Positions 51,825 to 62,972 of a DNA stretch of 64,000 bases are shown piece by piece. The stretch spans positions 1,261,501 through 1,325,500 of the forward strand of contig JAWNZC010000353.1 in assembly GCA_035771165.1 (NCBI GenBank). The letters run 5' to 3'. Made by a program: the position numbers and the translations under genes. The DNA is from Paragorgia papillata. Its lineage: Eukaryota > Cnidaria > Anthozoa > Scleralcyonacea > Coralliidae. Every line of letters starts with the position of its first letter. Positions within the stretch are counted from its first letter, which is position 1. The notes under the pieces were generated by a model that worked only from the letters and a program-made list of their open reading frames with translations, was not told where the DNA came from and ran no database searches.

Positions 51825-53500
51825 CCAATCTGGGGCTGCACCCAGTGAATGCTAATCTGGGACTGCACCCAGTGAATGCCAATCTGGGACTGCACCCAGT
51901 GAATGCCAATCTGGGATTGCACCCAGTGAATGCCAATCTGGGACTGCACCCAGTGTATGCCAATCTGGGACTGCACCCAGTGAATGCCAATCTGGGACTG
52001 CACCCAGTGAATGCCAATCTGGGACTTGCACCCAGTGTATGCCAATTGCTGGCACTCGCACCCAGTAAATGCCAATCTGGGACTGCACCCAGTGAATGCC
52101 AATCTGGGACTGCACCCAGTGAATGCCAATCTGGGACTTGCACCCAGTGTATGCCAATTTTTGGCACTCGCACCCAGTGAATGCCAATCTGGGGCTGCAC
52201 CCAGTGAATGCCAATCTGGGACTGCACCCAGTGAATGCCAATCTGGGACTGCACCCAGTGAATGCCAATCTGGGACTGCACCCAGTGAATGCCAATCTGG
52301 GATTGCACCCAGTGAATGCCAATCTGGGACTGCACCCAGTGTATGCCAATCTGGGACTGCACCCAGTGAATGCCAATCTGGGACTGCACCCAGTGAATGC
52401 CAATCTGGGACTTGCACCCAGTGTATGCCAATTGCTGGCACTCGCACCCAGTAAATGCCAATCTGGGACTGCACCCAGTGAATGCCAATCTGGGACTGCA
52501 CCCAGTGAATGCCAATCTGGGACTTGCACCCAGTGTATGCCAATTTTTGGCACTCGCACCCAGTGAATGCCAATCTGGGGCTGCACCCAGTGAATGCCAA
52601 TCTGGGACTGCACCCAGTGAATGCCAATCTGGGACTGCACCCAGTGAATGCCAATCTGGGACTGCACCCAGTGAATGCCAATCTGGGACTTGCACCCAGT
52701 GTATGCCAATTGCTGGCACTCGCACCCAGTAAATGCCAATCTGGGACTGCACCCAGTGAATGCCAATCTGGGACTGCACCCAGTGAATGCCAATCTGGGA
52801 CTTGCACCCAGTGTATGCCAATTTTTGGCACTCGCACCCAGTGAATGCCAATCTGGGACTGCACCCAGTGAATGCCAATCTGGGACTGCACCCAGTGAAT
52901 GCCAATTTCTGGGACTGCACCCAGTGAATGCCAATCTGGAACTTGCACCCAGTGTATGCCCATCTGGGACTGCACCTAGTGAATGCCAATCTGGGACTTG
53001 CACCCAGTGTATGCCAATTTCTGGCACTCGCACCCAGTGTATGCCCATCTGGGACTGCACCCAGTGAATGCCAATCTGGGACTTGCACCCAGTGTATGCC
53101 AATTTCTGGCACTCGCACCCAGTGAATGCCAATCTGGGACTGCACCCAGTGAATGCCAATCTGGAACTTGCACCCAGTGTATGCCCATCTGGGACTGCAC
53201 CCAGTGAATGCCAATCTGGGACTGCACCCAGTGTATGCCAATCTGTGACTGCACCCAGTGAATGCCAATCTGGGACTGCACCCAGTGTATGCCAATTTCT
53301 GGCACTTGCACCCAGTGAATGCCAATCTGGGACTGCACCCAGTGAGTGCCAATTTCTGGGACTGCACCCAGTGTATGCCAATCTGGAACTTGCACCCAGT
53401 GTATGCCCATCTGGGGTTGCGCCCAGTATGCTAGACTGCCAGTCTGGGGCTGCACCCAGTATGCTAGACTGCCGATCAGGGGGTTGCACCCAAAATATGC
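51825..53500. repeat. 27-bp minisatellite with higher-order structure
   Basis: About 60 copies of gtgaatgccaatctggg + actgcaccca. A variant pair (aattgctggcactcgca and aatttttggcactcgca) recurs at fixed 112-bp spacing in blocks that repeat at 386 and 278 bp (52011, 52397, 52675). The period is a multiple of three and lacks stops, so five overlapping long frames are open on both strands (for example NANLGLHPV or IGIHWVQSQ). These frames are not evidence of protein. Confidence 0.93.
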
Positions 53501-53615
53501 TATTGAGCCCATCAAGACCCCAGGAGGGGGGGGGGGTAGGCTGACAAGCAAACAAATTTATTTATTTATTTTATTTTATTTATTTATTTTTTATTTTTTT
53601 TTTAAATTCAACTAA

Positions 53616-54545
53616 TTACTTGTGAGCCATGCGTGCTGCCATAGAGTCTAAGATTTCTGTAGGTGTTCTTATGTACAATTGGTAAGCGTTGCTTAGCCAC
53701 CGTCCGAGAGGTTTGATCAAATGATCAGGAATTCCAACGGATGCCGCTGTCGATGCTGCGCCTATCCGGAAACTGTGACCAGAAAAGTTACCTTCGAGTC
53801 CTGCGCGTAACGCCATCGCCTTTAGCCATGTAGTTAATGTTGCTCTAGTCAACGGTAGACCATTTTGGTGCAAAAATAGCGAGCCGTTTCTTCCTCCGCG
53901 CTTGTGGAGATAGTGCACAACTGCCTTGACGGCGCATACGTGGGATTTAGACACTCCTATTCGCAGCACATGCCCTTTTCAAAAGAGATCCGTTTTTGAG
54001 CACTTTATTGTCACCATCAGTACATTTGGGTTATATTTGCTGTCGACCTTAATGTCGCTTAACGCAAGATGCACCCGCGAGTCGAATTTATTAGAGCTTG
54101 TAGTAATTTCCCCAGAGCGCAAAAAAACGTAAAAGGCTGTGCAGCACGCTGCCCAAAATAGAGTATCTTCGTATTTGTTCAGGTCGAGAAGCGGATAGAA
54201 TCTTTCTAAAATCTCCAATGTGACTGGGAGACGCTGCCGGGTAGCACCACCTTGGGTACGCTTTATTCCCCTTAAGACACGTTCTAGTCGTAGACAATTG
54301 CTCAAAGGATTGGCCAAACCATGCTCGAGGTGCAAAGACCGCACACCTGCTAAATATACTTTAATCGACTCAGCTTTTAATGTTCGCGATAGATGGGCTG
54401 CAAAAGTCATTAATGTCCATTCGCTTGCAGGTAGAGGGGACCCATTCTCGTTCACCGAGCGGCTCCAGTGACAAAACTCTAAGAATCTGCGTTGGGCAGT
54501 CGAATATGTTCGCCGAGTCGAGCCAGCCAGACCTTGGCACATCAA
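53616..54545 (-). pseudogene. Tyrosine recombinase of the Ngaro/PAT-like element, one frameshift
   Basis: The first frame (54545-53979) has STRRTYSTAQRRFLEFCHW, AAHLSRTLKAESIKVYLAGV and a catalytic-arginine region FYVFLRSGEITT. After a frame change near 53975 the second frame has SKSHVCAVKAVVHYLHKRGG, the H-x-x-R box GHSFRIGAASTAASVGIPD and LGRWLSNAYQLYIR with the nucleophile tyrosine. About 300 residues in all, normal for the family. By family knowledge it integrates a circular DNA copy. Confidence 0.88.
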
Positions 54546-54562
54546 ATCCCTCGTTCTATTTG

Positions 54563-55857
54563 TCAGAGCTGCAATGTCAGCCGCGCTAGCAAATCTTGAG
54601 GTATGATCACGGGTGTCGGGTTGGCTTGCGGTGCCAGTCGGAAGAACGCCTGCATGTTAAAACGAGACAAAGCATCAGCCACCACATTAGTTTTACCTGG
54701 GACATGTGTAGCCATCAATTTAAAATTATATCGCGCAGACACCAGAAAAAGCGCGCGAAGGAGGTGCATGATCTTGTCATCTTTTGAAGTGCCGGACGTG
54801 ATGACAGCAACTACGCCTCTCGTTATCGCACAGGAACTGAACGCGTTTACGAGACCACTCCCTACCCCAAATATGGCATGCGAGCACAATGGGGTACATC
54901 TCCTTATAAGCCATGCCCAACGGCCGTTGTGAAGCCAACCACGACCCATTAAACCATTCGCCATTGTAATAGACCCCGTAACCTCTGCTTCCCGACGCAT
55001 CAAATGCGAGAGACAAATTAGGCATTGGGGCCCACTCTGGCAAGTCGAAGAAATATACGCCATCCCACGTGGGTAAGAATTCCCGCCACCACGTGATATC
55101 CACAGTGATATCCAGCTGGCACTGCTTATTTAAACGTAAAAAAGGACGGAAACGGTTCGCGCCTTTTAAGAGATCCAATAAGCGTCTGATAAATGTCCAA
55201 CCGCACGGCACCACCGAGCACGCATGATTCAACTTCCCCACCAAAGACTGGAGATCTTTAGGCTTACACCATTTTTTGTCGCCCCACTCGAGTAGCAGCT
55301 GGATAAATTCGCTATGCTTATCAGGTGGGAGTCGTGCCGACATGGCAATAGAATCTAACTCGATTCCCAGGAAGACAATGCGGGTGGTAGGCCCTTCGCA
55401 TTTTTCCCGGCGATAGAGGGATGCCAAGGTGTTGCGCGGCGTGATTGATGGCTTTCAGCCGAGTCGCGCATATATCTATACCTGCGGGTCCTAAGGTAAA
55501 ATAATCGTCTAAATAATGTAAAAGTTCGCGAACGTCGTAATTATGAACCAAAATCCACTCAAAGAGGTCGGCTAGACTATTAAAAATACCAGGTGCCGAG
55601 CGTAAGCCGAAGGGAAGAGACAAGTCGACATAGTACTGTCCTTTCCACTGCATGCCCAACAAAAACCTGTCCGATGGATGAACAGGGATTATGCGATAAG
55701 CGCTTCGAATGTCAATCTTGCCCATTAACGCTCCCTTTCCTGTTTTGACAATTAGATCTATCGCATCTTTAACTCGGCAATACTGCAGGCTAAATTCATC
55801 TTTCTTTATACCGTCATTGACGCTATGTTCGAATGGGTATGAGAGATCCAGATTAAG
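54563..55857 (-). pseudogene. Reverse transcriptase and RNase H of the Ngaro/PAT-like element, broken
   Basis: The RT reads LDLSYPFEHSVNDGI after a TGA that replaces an arginine codon. A frame change near 55735 is followed by MGKIDIRSAYRIIPVHPSDR, LPFGLRSAPGIFNSLADLF and the catalytic ELLHYLDDYF. A shift near 55400 leads to the connection region and RNase H (SLAFDASGSRGYGVYYNGEW), and a further shift near 54830 leads to LMATHVPGKTNVVADALSRF. Order RT-RNase H-YR is as in Ngaro/PAT elements. Confidence 0.88.
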
Positions 55858-57366
55858 TCACCAGCCCTTGCCCTTTTTTGGAATAACTCCAAAGCGACTA
55901 ACATGCAAATTCGTTATTGGAGGGGTGCTCGTAGGCCCAAACGCGCGTCCCAGACCGACTTCTTTGCCAAGGTACTCGTCTATTACTGACGGGTGTTCAT
56001 AAGCTGACGGACAGTTGGAAGTTGCCGATTTGAGTTGAGATAAGCGCGAGTGAAAACCAAGTTTAAAACCATAAAAACAACCGTGTAATACGTAATTTAC
56101 TTTCCGGCGATCCGGATGCGCAATTAATTGCGTCTCTAAGTTCGTTATGTTTATTGGTAAAACCACGTGGGCTTTTGGCAAAAGTTTGTTAAGCTGCCAA
56201 GGTGGTGAAATGACTCTTGCATAGTTTCCAAGTTCTACCGATTTTTGTTCATTTTGATCGACCTCTGCGCTCGCGATCTCGGCCTGTTGGGGAACGTTCG
56301 CGATAGTTTCGACAGTTGATTGCCCGATGGGGTCCGCCCCATCGATTGCAGCTGTGACGAAATCTACATGATTCTCGCGGGCTGCTGCACGACGCCTCGC
56401 CCCTTGTGTCGCGGCCTTCCTGTCGCTAAAACCGATTGAGGTATGATAGCTATACAAATCGGGCTTCATTTGGCTCCAATCTCTGAGGTTCGACGCTGCG
56501 GCTTCGAGGCGAAATGCGCGATCGTAATTATACCAATACATGCCGCTGTAACGCTTGGCCATGCGTATAATGAGCGCCAAGTAAGCAAGCAGATCGCGCG
56601 ATCGATCGGGGAAAGAAGTTGAAATCACCGCCACGTAGCTAGTAAAGCACTCCACCCATGTCAAAATATCTGACACCTCTTGCCTCTTTCGCGCGGTGAC
56701 TTTAGTAACAGGCACGATCGCGCACCCTTCGATGGTAAATGAAGGCGATTCGGTCGTTGGGGCCTCTAAATTTTCTGGGAGAAGATCGGCCATCTCGAGA
56801 AACTTGTTTTCTAGTATTGTCGAAACGACTTTCGGTGAGATTGGCGGCCGTCTCGGCCCGAGAATAAAGGCAGTTAGCGGCCCGGAGGGACACGCTTGGC
56901 AATTTTGATCAGTTGTGAAGTTCAAGCGCCCCGTTTCGCCTATGTTTGCCCGAATGTTAGAGTTCCCTGCCTGATTCACCAGACTTAGCCCCACCGCGGT
57001 CGACTCTGGGTTCGCAATACCAACAAATGAAGGAGCAGTTAACATACCTTGCTGTGACGGCTGTGAATCGCTGGTCATACCTGAACGAGCCATGTCTGCG
57101 ACTCCATATCTTTTCTCCGCGCTGCTTCCCGGGATGGTGTCGCCAAGTTGCTCGAGAGCCTGGATTCGTCCGTGTTGAGGTTCGCGGGACTGTTGATCGG
57201 GCGTACGTCCTGACTGTGGTCCATTCGCTTGCGCTACGGCTTGCGCTACCACTTCCACGAGGCCAGCTCGGAAATCAGTTGACTGGAAGGCAAGTGACCA
57301 ATCGACGCTTGTTCGTGTGTGTGTCGCACCACCACTGCTACTTTCTCCGTCGTTCCCCGTCTCCAT
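55858..57366 (-). CDS. Gag-like ORF1 and start of pol, Ngaro/PAT-like element
   Basis: A 502-codon frame from ATG 57366 starts METGNDGESSSGG. The first half is low in hydrophobics, with a serine/glycine/glutamine-rich region; the middle part has VVSTILENKFLEMADLLPE and KRYSGMYWYNYDRAFRLEAA. It ends in the pol start LHVSRFGVIPKKGKGW at a TGA. The frame stays open beyond the TGA into RT, so gag and pol may have been one polyprotein and the stop one point change. It starts just downstream of repeat A1. Confidence 0.8.
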   Translation of the reverse strand: METGNDGESSSGGATHTRTSVDWSLAFQSTDFRAGLVEVVAQAVAQANGPQSGRTPDQQSREPQHGRIQALEQLGDTIPGSSAEKRYGVADMARSGMTSDSQPSQQGMLTAPSFVGIANPESTAVGLSLVNQAGNSNIRANIGETGRLNFTTDQNCQACPSGPLTAFILGPRRPPISPKVVSTILENKFLEMADLLPENLEAPTTESPSFTIEGCAIVPVTKVTARKRQEVSDILTWVECFTSYVAVISTSFPDRSRDLLAYLALIIRMAKRYSGMYWYNYDRAFRLEAAASNLRDWSQMKPDLYSYHTSIGFSDRKAATQGARRRAAARENHVDFVTAAIDGADPIGQSTVETIANVPQQAEIASAEVDQNEQKSVELGNYARVISPPWQLNKLLPKAHVVLPINITNLETQLIAHPDRRKVNYVLHGCFYGFKLGFHSRLSQLKSATSNCPSAYEHPSVIDEYLGKEVGLGRAFGPTSTPPITNLHVSRFGVIPKKGKGW

Positions 57367-57372
57367 TTATAT

Positions 57373-57534
57373 ATTTTCGAGAATTTCTTACTTCTTGTAT
57401 GCTACGTCTTCGCTGTGCCGTCAACGGGCGCAATGATCAGCCAAGCGTGGTGTGCCTCTCTCATATTGCATTCTCGCCCCAAGCCCTGCGCAGTTCATTA
57501 GTTGTTAACCTTGGTTATCTAATAACCTCATTTA
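57373..57534 (-). repeat. Split direct repeat A1 (5-prime end of the retroelement)
   Basis: Copy of 51325-51490. It lies 7 bp upstream of the ORF1 ATG and marks the right border, followed by aacgtttgttc of the outer element. Confidence 0.88.
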
Positions 57535-57646
57535 AACGTTTGTTCAAAAAAGTAATTACCCAACCCTTCACTCCCTAGAAAAATGGTTTACCCAACCCAT
57601 TTCTCTTCAGTACCAACCTCAGGCATAAATAATGAACGGTCCCTAA

Positions 57647-58900
57647 GCCTACGGTAACAATATCACAGAGGAGCCGCTTTCAGTTAGTAGCAAAAACTGT
57701 TTCTTTGTTTATATCCTATCACTGTTAATGTTGTTTTCTATATATTCTGTGTCCTTGAATTATTTTAAACGTATCATATCCATTGCATGTTTTCGTTTGC
57801 CAATGCCCATTGTATTTTTTACCTGTGCCTGCCGAGTCTTATCTTTTTTTAAATAGTTTTCTTATTGTAAAACCACTTGTGACTTAGCATAGCTTGTTTA
57901 CAATTTGGCGTAAACATTTGAAAAGGAACAATGTTCTTTCTGTAAAACATAGAAATGTTGTTGAAATATTTATTAACATATAGGTGAAAACAGTATCGCA
58001 GCACTTCAGATTTCGAAATGAAACATTGTTGTTGTTATATTAGTTTAAAGGGAAATGAGAGCATAGGCGGTGGAAGATAGGTTTGGTAAGGGGGGGCTGA
58101 ACTTCGAGCGCCGAAAGCGCAAGAAACCTCTAGGGGGGTCCGGGGGCAAGCCCCCCGGAAAATTTTGAAATCTAGAGTCTCTGAAATGGCATTTCCTGCG
58201 TTTTGGGGGTAGATTTTACAGAATTCTAAACGTTATAAAACCTTTACCGCCCACAACAATGTTTTCATTATTCTTCATTTTTTTCGGCCTTTCTTTATTC
58301 TTGGCATTTCGATATGGCTCATTCATAATACTTCTGGTCAGCAGCCATCAAATGCTAATACGTGGAGTACTTCATGAAATGAGTTTTGAGCTATAACACG
58401 GCACGATTTTTCTTACGATTTTCAACAGGATTGTCACCCTGCAGTGATATGGAATTTTCAAAATGCTGTATATCAAAGATGTATAAATATTCAACGTATA
58501 ATCACCCTTACCTTCGGCGCAAAGGCAGGGGGGCTCAGCCGCCCTTTTTTCCACATTTGCAAAGTTGGGGGGCTTTAGCCCCCCCCCCCCCCCCCGATTC
58601 CGCCGCCTATGGAAATGAGTATAGCCGCGGCAGCGAGCCAGGCAGTTGTTTGAGTAGTTTCCAACCAATTCAATGTCTTTTGGAAAATGCAAACATTTTT
58701 AGATGCTCGTTCAAATCCTGGATGCGACATGCAATTTCGTTTATCTCAATATCTTTTACCAAATGTCATCCTTAAATTTTTCTTTGTTCTTTGTCACCTT
58801 TTTCTTTAAAAAAATTGATTTAAACAGTTTTCTATTTCAAATATTCTACTAGAATTAAAACTATATTTTGATCGTTCTGACAGGAGTGGCCATCTCCAGG
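57647..58900. repeat. Dispersed block, right part (paralogue of 3769-4560), interrupted by a MITE
   Basis: 57647-58059 and 58612-58870 together follow 3769-4560. The hAT MITE at 58060-58611 interrupts this copy only. Confidence 0.72.
58060..58611. mobile_element. hAT-type MITE, 552 bp
   Basis: Inverted ends agCATAGGCGGTGGAA and TTCCGCCGCCTATG, with identical 8-bp duplications gaaatgag at 58052-58059 and 58612-58619. It shares ggaaaattttgaaatcta and atggcatttcc-type words with the MITE at 31728-32431. Confidence 0.88.
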
Positions 58901-59277
58901 CCCCCTATAAAAGGTTTAACATTCTTATATTTTTCGATATTTCCATACAAAAGCAACAAGACACGGCTGCTAGCAACTTGGCGTACTCGAAATTTGTCGA
59001 CAAAACAGTTTCTACAACTTTTGAATAAATTGATGGCTAGAAAATTGTTAAGAAACATACCTGTGGACACTCTTCTGCTTAAATTTGTTGACTTTTCTCG
59101 TTATTCTATCACATCAGCCTTGTATATCAACATAATCTCCCGCTTCGGTAAACAAAGTAAAACTGGCCGCCATTTTGTTTTGCCCGTAGGTGAATAGTGC
59201 AGGATATCCCGAGCTAGAGGAACCAATCAAATTGCGTGAAAAGAACTATTCACCTGCGAGGTATATGCTATATATTT

Positions 59278-59464
59278 AACAAATAGATTCCATTTTGCCG
59301 TTGTCTGTTCAGTTATAGATGCACAGATGACGTCACAATGTGGTAAGAACAAAAAAGTGGCCCACGAGACGCAGTCGAGTGGGTCACTGATGTTCTTACC
59401 ACGTTGTGACGTCCTCTGTGCATCTATAACTGAACAGACAACGGAAAAATGGAATCTATTTGTT
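59278..59464. repeat. 187-bp foldback element
   Basis: Arms aacaaatagattccatttt and its complement, then cagttatagatgcacagatg against tctgtgcatctataactg. The loop is about 30 bp containing tggcccacgagacgcag. No ORF. Confidence 0.88.
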
Positions 59465-60739
59465 TTATACAATAAAAAAAATAAGAAAAAACGTTTGATA
59501 TGGTTCATTGAATTTTCCCGCCGAATTTTCAGGGCATTGGAAAAGGTGAAACACGCCATCTGACGTGATCCATGATCTATACAAAACGAGGAATAACATT
59601 GGTTCGTGACATTGCAGTGACGATTTTCATTGGTTCACAGGAATAGGAACGAGTGTGATGAAACCCATGCATCTGTCCTGTAATAGATCATGGCTCTCGA
59701 CCAATGAAAACGTGCAAAACATTTTGGTTATTGTATAAATAGAAATGGATCCTCCAAAACGCCAACATGGGTACAATCCCCGACCGGATTTACCGCCCAC
59801 CCTGTCAAGATTCGCGAGGGCTGCTTCGCAAACCACACGAACACGAGGGGATAACAATAAATATATATATATATATATATATTCAGATCGCTCAAACTGA
59901 TTCGCATTTCAACACGCGTATTTCCTTGGGTATTTTATTTGAATAAATTTCAAAAATTACCGAGAAAAGGTGAGCCCTCAGTGTTTTGACCACCGCGGCA
60001 GTAGGACTTCAAGTAGTGTAACTAAAATACCTCCTGGCTTGTATGCACGCAGTGTCAAACAAGCGTTGTTATTTGGAGAAATATTACGAAAATAATGACA
60101 ATCACGTGAAATTAATTGTCTTTCAACTGATTTAACTGCTTAACATACTTAATCTCATCTATATATAGAGGAGGCCATTGGGATTTTCACTATTGCGGAA
60201 TCAGTCCTGTTTATCATACTGTATTTCGTTAATTTTGCAGCCTCGGTGGGGTATTTTGTTCTATCCATTCAAGCAGTTTTGGTATTCCTTTAATTTTTTA
60301 CGCTAATGCGTTTTTTTTACGATTTTTTGTGGCGGTATTGCGGTTCGGAGTACCAATGCCCCCTTCAATATAGTGCGCCGTTCTGCTGCTCAGTATTCGC
60401 AAAGCTCAAATGCAGTGGCCTAAAACTGAACAGTCCGAACAATCATTCAAAGCTATATTCTATGTTTATTTAATCATCCCAATCGCTTAGCGCTCAAGTC
60501 GATTACGTGTAGCTGCTCCACTCAAAAGGACAACATTAGCGCAAATAGTTAAAATGATACTATAACTATGTCGTTTCCACCAAGCGCATAACTTTGCGCT
60601 TATAGGAATAATTCCAGTCATTTTTGTTCCAGTAAGTAATGAATTGGGTTTGAGACATGTTTCGGCTGCATCTAAGTTGAAGCCGCAACTTTAGGAACGA
60701 TTTTTGTATGCACAACAACTGCAAGTGATGGAATAATTT

Positions 60740-60910
60740 TAAAATGTGGAGCGCGGTCCGTAAAAATCGCACATGGAGCACCACCCGTAAAAATCTCACG
60801 TGCAGCTCGGTCTGTCCGAATTGCACGAGAAGTAGGGTCCTTAAAAATCGCCCGTACACGGCGGTTTGTAAAAACGGAACATAAAACACGTGTGAAAATG
60901 GCATGTGGAG
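60740..60910. repeat. Degenerate 27-bp tandem repeat
   Basis: Six diverged units built on ggagcgcggtccgtaaaaat + cgcacat. The minus strand is open across them as 9-residue repeats (AIFKDPTSR, AIRTDRAAR, EIFTGGAPC, AIFTDRAPH). It is unrelated in sequence to the 27-bp minisatellite at 51825-53500. Confidence 0.7.
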
Positions 60911-61222
60911 GTTGCAAAGACGACGCGACAACTGTTAAAGTTGCATAAAAAGTTTTGAAAAATCTAATTAGTTCGTAGAGCTTTTGTGGATTTCTTTTAA
61001 GAAACAAGTACAAAACCTATTTTTCATACTGTTTAGCCTAGTGCCTTATATAGTCACAAATGATATTTTTTGCCAACGTTTGTCACCTTATCAAGCCGCT
61101 ATACCGTGCTCCAGAACGTCGACAGTTAACGTTTGATAAAAAAAATTTGCGTCGCGGCGGTCGCGCGCTAATGCAAGAAAATCGCTTGTGCGGGAACCGC
61201 ATATTAAACTGGAAAACAAAGT

Positions 61223-61600
61223 ATGCAGTTTAGACTGTTTAGCCGCCATTTTCGAATAAGTATGCGCTGGCTACACAATGATATCAACGGCATCTTGGAA
61301 AGCGAGCAATCGCTCCCATGGTCTTGTGGCCCGAGTCAATGTGTCGACGTCCGTTATATGATAACCCAGACTAGCCTTCGTCGCAGACGTTCTTCAATTC
61401 GTCGGTACGATCCTAAGATTTTAAGAGAACGTCTGCAAAGGAGGCTAAGATTATATCTGACTCTCCGGGAATCTTATTGGATTGCAATAGCCTCAAACGC
61501 TCAGATTGCTGCGACTCTCCTAGATGTATCTTCATATAATATTGTGGCTATCACTGAAACACGGTTAAAATTTGCAGTGATTGAAGCGTTATTAAATTAA
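61223..61600 (+). CDS. Orphan ORF, 125 aa, uncertain
   Basis: An open frame with a basic middle (SLRRRRSSIRRYDPKILRER then LQRRLRLYLTL) and a tail SYNIVAITETRLK. The tail resembles the DIVAITET strand of LINE endonucleases, but the rest does not. No splice partner was recognised. It could be a remnant of a mobile element or chance. Confidence 0.2.
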   Translation: MQFRLFSRHFRISMRWLHNDINGILESEQSLPWSCGPSQCVDVRYMITQTSLRRRRSSIRRYDPKILRERLQRRLRLYLTLRESYWIAIASNAQIAATLLDVSSYNIVAITETRLKFAVIEALLN

Positions 61601-61689
61601 ACTTCTTACTAGACCAGTTAGATATCTCGTTATGTTGCTATCTAATGGCGCATGAATATCCTGTAGTGGCCGGTGAGCTATTTGTGGCT

Positions 61690-61850
61690 TTGACGTGGCG
61701 TCACGGCGGCCATATTTGTGCCCCAAAACAATAAAACGGCGGCCATATTTGTGTCCTAAATGAATCCCATTGGGATTTAGCTCTATTCTTATTCACAAAT
61801 TTCCTATTGTTTTAGCAATCCAATATGGCTGTCGGTCACGTGGGTGAAAC
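61690..61850. repeat. Dispersed repeat with ggcggcc boxes, copy 2
   Basis: Two ggcggccatatttgtg boxes and tctattcttattca in the same order as at 26490-26720. Confidence 0.6.
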
Positions 61851-62754
61851 CCAAGAATAGTGGAATTGGTATGGGAGCTACTCGTCAATACGCAATTTTA
61901 AACAAAAATATACAGAAATTTTCAACCGTCAATCAAAAAAATATAAAAAATTAAAACAAAAGGCAATAGGTTATGAGGGTAACAATTATTTTATTCAAAG
62001 TATTTTGTATCATAGTATTTACTGTTCAAATCAGGAAATTGGGCAGTTCAAAGTTAACTGGAGAAGAAGGGAGACTTGCCTTTAGGCTTTAGGGGTTGCG
62101 ACCCAAATCGCATAAACGCGAATATCGAATTGAAAATTAATGGAATACCGTAATTACCTAAATTCTGTGCCTAAGCTGTGAAATTACCGAAATACTGTAT
62201 AAAAAACACCGTAAAACCACAATACGAAAAACCACAAGACCCCCGTCGTTTAACAAATCAAGTAAGGCTACTTAAAGTATTTCGCAAATATTGGCTGTTG
62301 TTAACCCGAAAAAACGCGGGCTCATTCCTTTTTCACCGCCATTTTGACTCAGAACGACAGAGCCAGAGTGGACAAGCAAAACGTTGTTGGCTGGAGACCA
62401 CAAGTAATATCAACACGTCCAACATTCAGAAATAAGTTATTTAGACTTCCAACTATAGTTTTGCGACAAAATTTAATTGTCCCACGCTACCGTAAGTTTT
62501 CATGCATCTATCTGCCTAACTATAGGAGTTTTAATGTTCACCCGGAATTCAATAATTCTTAACTGTTTATTACACAATCTCAGAAATATCAGGATATGGA
62601 AAAGTAATGTGTTCGAAAAATTAAACCACATGTATAACTTAAGTTTACTTAGATACCTGCTTATTTTCTATTTTCTTTAGCCTGCAATCAGGCTTGCTAA
62701 GGAGTAAAGAGTAAGGACCGCATGTAATCATATGAAATTTTGGTATTTTCGTCT

Positions 62755-62972
62755 AATACACGACTTTCGAATCTCAGTTCCGAATTGGGATAAAACTCAT
62801 TTCAATTCATAACATCAGGCAAAGACTGATAGTATTAATTTGCATTGCATTTGAATTTCCAAACTCAATTATACGGAGACCTCGAGGCTAGATGTTATGA
62901 ACTGAAATGAGTTTTATCCCGACTCAGAACGCGTCATGCTGATGCGCAGTTGAGATACGAAAGTCGTGTATT
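62755..62972. repeat. 218-bp inverted-repeat element
   Basis: Ends aatacacgactttcg and cgaaagtcgtgtatt, plus gggataaaactcatttca against tgaaatgagttttatccc and ttcataacatc against gatgttatgaa. The spacer is about 70 bp. Confidence 0.85.

Larger units (their letters stand above)
51116..57534 (-). mobile_element. Ngaro/PAT-like tyrosine-recombinase retroelement with split direct repeats
   Basis: Read on the minus strand the order is A1 (57534-57373), gag-like ORF, RT-RNase H, tyrosine recombinase, minisatellite, B1 (51627-51491), A2 (51490-51325), B2 (51256-51116). The A copies share gccccaagccctgcgcagtt and taataacctcattta; the B copies share acctgcattcactttactta and gatctccaatcttgacctga. This A1-ORFs-B1-A2-B2 arrangement is the split-direct-repeat structure of Ngaro and PAT elements, which insert by recombination without a target duplication. 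No methyltransferase domain was seen. The element lies inside the 48875-57643 TIR element. Confidence 0.88.
48875..57643. mobile_element. 8.8-kb terminal-inverted-repeat element with TAA target duplication
   Basis: The left end GGGACAGTTAATTATTTATG and the right end (complement) GGGACCGTTCATTATTTATG are inverted repeats that extend through GGTTGGTAC and GAAGAGAAA. TAA occurs on both sides (48872-48874, 57644-57646), and once at the empty paralogous site (3766-3768). Subterminal acccaaccc words recur near both ends. Inside are remnants of two genes (49205-49600 minus, 49765-50990 plus) and a nested Ngaro/PAT-like element (51116-57534). A TAA duplication suits PIF/Harbinger-like transposons, but no transposase was recognised, so the superfamily is open. 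Confidence 0.8.

Noticed and set aside
51825..53500. Possible CRISPR-like array or repeat-protein genes (five long overlapping frames)
   Set aside because: Units are contiguous with no unique spacers, and all long frames come from a stop-free 27-bp period on both strands. It is a minisatellite.
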